From JBCAWW01 sp039024315 (GTDB lineage Bacteria; Bacteroidota; Bacteroidia; J057): a stretch of 7,468 nt of DNA. Under the pieces are notes generated by a model. That model did not search any database. It worked only from the letters and a program-made list of their open reading frames with translations, and was not told the origin of the DNA. The DNA lies in the NCBI GenBank assembly GCA_039024315.1, contig JBCCQN010000301.1, forward strand, positions 1-7,468, in the 5' to 3' direction. Made by a program: the position numbers and the translations under genes. Shown in pieces: positions 6,193 to 7,468 of this stretch; the first letter of the stretch is position 1, and each line of letters opens with the position of its first letter.

Positions 6193-7170
6193 ATGAAAGC
6201 GATTATCCATTCCCAGTACGGCGGCCCAGAGGTGCTCAAATTAGAAGAAGTAGAAAAGCCACAAGCAGGTCCAAAAGAAGTACTCATTAAAGTTATGGCG
6301 AGTTCTATTACTACCGCCGATAGCATGATGATGACAGGTAAGCCCTATATCGGGCGCTTGATATTAGGCCTTTCTAAACCTAAGCACGCTATTCCTGGTA
6401 CTGGCTTCGCGGGCATCATAGAAGCGGTCGGGCAAGAAGTTACTAGCTATAAAGTTGGCGATGAAGTCTTTGGGGAAAGTCTTAATACCTTTGGTGCCCA
6501 AGCACAATACCTTTGCTTAGCAGAAGATGACCTTTTTATGCACAAACCCGCATCGGTAAGCTTTGAAGAGGCTGCAACAGTTGGAGATGGTGTGATGACT
6601 TCCCTTAATTTCCTGCAATTGGTAACCGAGGTAGAGCCGGGAAAAAAAGTATTAATCAATGGTGCGGCTGGTAGCTTGGGTTCAGCGGCAGTACAAATTG
6701 CCGCTCACTACGGTGCTCATGTTACAGCAGTTTGTAGCAGCAAAAATGCTGAATTTGTCAAAAGCCTTGGGGCCCAAGAAGTCATTGATTATTCCCAAGA
6801 AGATTTTACCAAGCGAAGTAACCAATTTGATATCATTTATGACACTGTAGGGAAAAGTAGCTTCGATGCAGCCAAGAACAGTCTAACAAAGGATGGCGTC
6901 TATGCTTCACCAGTCCTCGACGGGAAGCTTTTACTCAAAGTATTGTGGACCTCAATTTGGGGTAATAAGAAGGCCAAATTCTCAGCTACTGGATTTATTT
7001 CCTTAGAAGCAAAAAGACAAATACAAAGTACTGCTCGGAACTTAATGAACTTGGGATCCGTAAGGCCTTACATCTCGAAAAGATATCGTCTAGATCAATT
7101 CCAAGAGGCTCATAGCTACATTGCCTCAGGGCACAAGAGAGGGAATATCGTGTTTACCCCATTTCAATAG
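6193..7170 (+). CDS. NAD(P)-dependent medium-chain oxidoreductase, zinc-independent (quinone oxidoreductase-like)
   Basis: The 325-residue protein has the usual length and order of the MDR superfamily. A GroES-like N-terminal domain runs from about 25 to 118, with G-T-G-F-A-G at 69-74 and G-D-E-V-F-G at 89-94. A Rossmann nucleotide-binding domain spans about 126-245, with the dinucleotide loop I-N-G-A-A-G-S-L-G-S at 155-164 followed by A-V-Q-I-A. The family-typical tail is near 290-322 (P-Y-I-S-K-R-Y-x-L ... G-N-I-V-F). Only two cysteines are present (108 and 181), and the catalytic and structural zinc ligands of true alcohol dehydrogenases are absent, so it should act as an NAD(P)H-dependent quinone, enone or aldehyde reductase in the cytoplasm. 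The substrate cannot be read from sequence, and database names of the type 'NAD(P)-dependent alcohol dehydrogenase' would be loose. The ATG at 6193 is preceded by an A-rich stretch, not a Shine-Dalgarno site. The DUF4386 gene starts 21 bp after its stop. Confidence 0.92.
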   Translation: MKAIIHSQYGGPEVLKLEEVEKPQAGPKEVLIKVMASSITTADSMMMTGKPYIGRLILGLSKPKHAIPGTGFAGIIEAVGQEVTSYKVGDEVFGESLNTFGAQAQYLCLAEDDLFMHKPASVSFEEAATVGDGVMTSLNFLQLVTEVEPGKKVLINGAAGSLGSAAVQIAAHYGAHVTAVCSSKNAEFVKSLGAQEVIDYSQEDFTKRSNQFDIIYDTVGKSSFDAAKNSLTKDGVYASPVLDGKLLLKVLWTSIWGNKKAKFSATGFISLEAKRQIQSTARNLMNLGSVRPYISKRYRLDQFQEAHSYIASGHKRGNIVFTPFQ

Positions 7171-7191
7171 ATTCACCAAAAGCTTTCCGAA

Positions 7192-7468
7192 GTGAAATTC
7201 TCAGACATTCATCCGCATTCGCCCACCTTTGGGCGGATCGTTGGAAGCCTCTATTTTGTGATTGCGATTATTGGCTTCTTCAGCATCATGTACGTACCCG
7301 GAGAGATCATTGCAGAGCAGGCATCAGACACTGTGAAAAATCTCCAAGAAAAAGGCGGATTATTCCAATGGGGAATCGCCGCAGATATCCTAACCTTTTC
7401 GATCGAAATTGCCTTGACCTCTATGCTCTTTCAAATATTTAAGCGGCAAAACGAAACCCAAACGAGAA
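7192..7468 (+). CDS. DUF4386-type membrane protein (3' end missing)
   Basis: The frame is open from GTG 7192 to the window end, giving 92 visible residues. It begins M-K-F-S-D-I-H-P-H-S, then G-R-I-V-G-S-L-Y-F followed by a hydrophobic first membrane segment (about residues 16-36), a Y-V-P-G-E-I-I loop, the segment N-L-Q-E-K-G-G-L-F-Q-W-G, and a second membrane segment (about 64-84). This order (R-x-x-G-x-L-Y at the first helix, a short soluble loop ending in L-F-x-x-G, then a second helix with polar residues) is that of DUF4386, a multi-pass inner-membrane family of unknown function. The GTG is favoured because no ATG precedes the first membrane segment. The frame is the same as that of the oxidoreductase, separated by its TAG stop and seven codons. 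The spacing indicates co-transcription with the oxidoreductase. Confidence 0.78.
   Translation, partial: MKFSDIHPHSPTFGRIVGSLYFVIAIIGFFSIMYVPGEIIAEQASDTVKNLQEKGGLFQWGIAADILTFSIEIALTSMLFQIFKRQNETQTR
7211..7238 (+). other. Hairpin at the beginning of the DUF4386 gene
   Basis: GCCCA (7221-7225) pairs with TGGGC (7230-7234) over a CCTT loop. The stem continues as ATCC (7211-7214) with GGAT (7235-7238) if six bases bulge out on the left. It lies about 20 nt inside the coding region and could modulate early translation of the distal operon gene, or be chance in a GC-richer patch. Confidence 0.3.

Overview
The window looks like chromosomal DNA of a Bacteroidota bacterium, most likely a Cytophagales / Cyclobacteriaceae-type marine or soil organism. 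Three things point there: a C-terminal type IX secretion (T9SS) type A sorting domain on the first protein, an AraC-type regulator carrying TPRs of a kind common in this phylum, and sequences matching the Bacteroidota -7 promoter box TAnnTTTG with no clear Shine-Dalgarno sites. The family-level assignment is inference only. All genes lie on the + strand.

Region 1 (1-3828) is the 3' part of a very large secreted protein gene. The reading frame is open through base 1, and the first codons match the end of a repeat unit, so the visible ATG at 19 is internal. What remains is seven tandem units of about 167-173 residues, cysteine-free and probably beta-sandwich, followed by the T9SS sorting domain. 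The units look like adhesive or carbohydrate-binding modules of a cell-surface or exported protein; any catalytic part would lie upstream of the window.

Region 2 (3829-4288) is non-coding. It starts with a near-ideal intrinsic terminator. Next comes a 139-bp element bounded by 19-nt inverted repeats that contains an in-phase heptanucleotide (AGTANNN) array interrupted by a GC-rich palindrome. Last is a leader for the next gene with several overlapping inverted repeats and four copies of CAATTC/GAATTG.

Region 3 (4289-7468) holds three genes: a cytoplasmic TolB-like/TPR/AraC-HTH transcription regulator (best start ATG 4289), a zinc-independent medium-chain NAD(P)-dependent oxidoreductase (6193-7170), and the start of a DUF4386-type membrane protein (GTG 7192, cut by the window end). 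The oxidoreductase and DUF4386 genes are 21 bp apart and probably co-transcribed. The regulator is the natural candidate to control them, or itself, but no direct evidence links them. No RNA genes, CRISPR arrays or transposase genes were seen.
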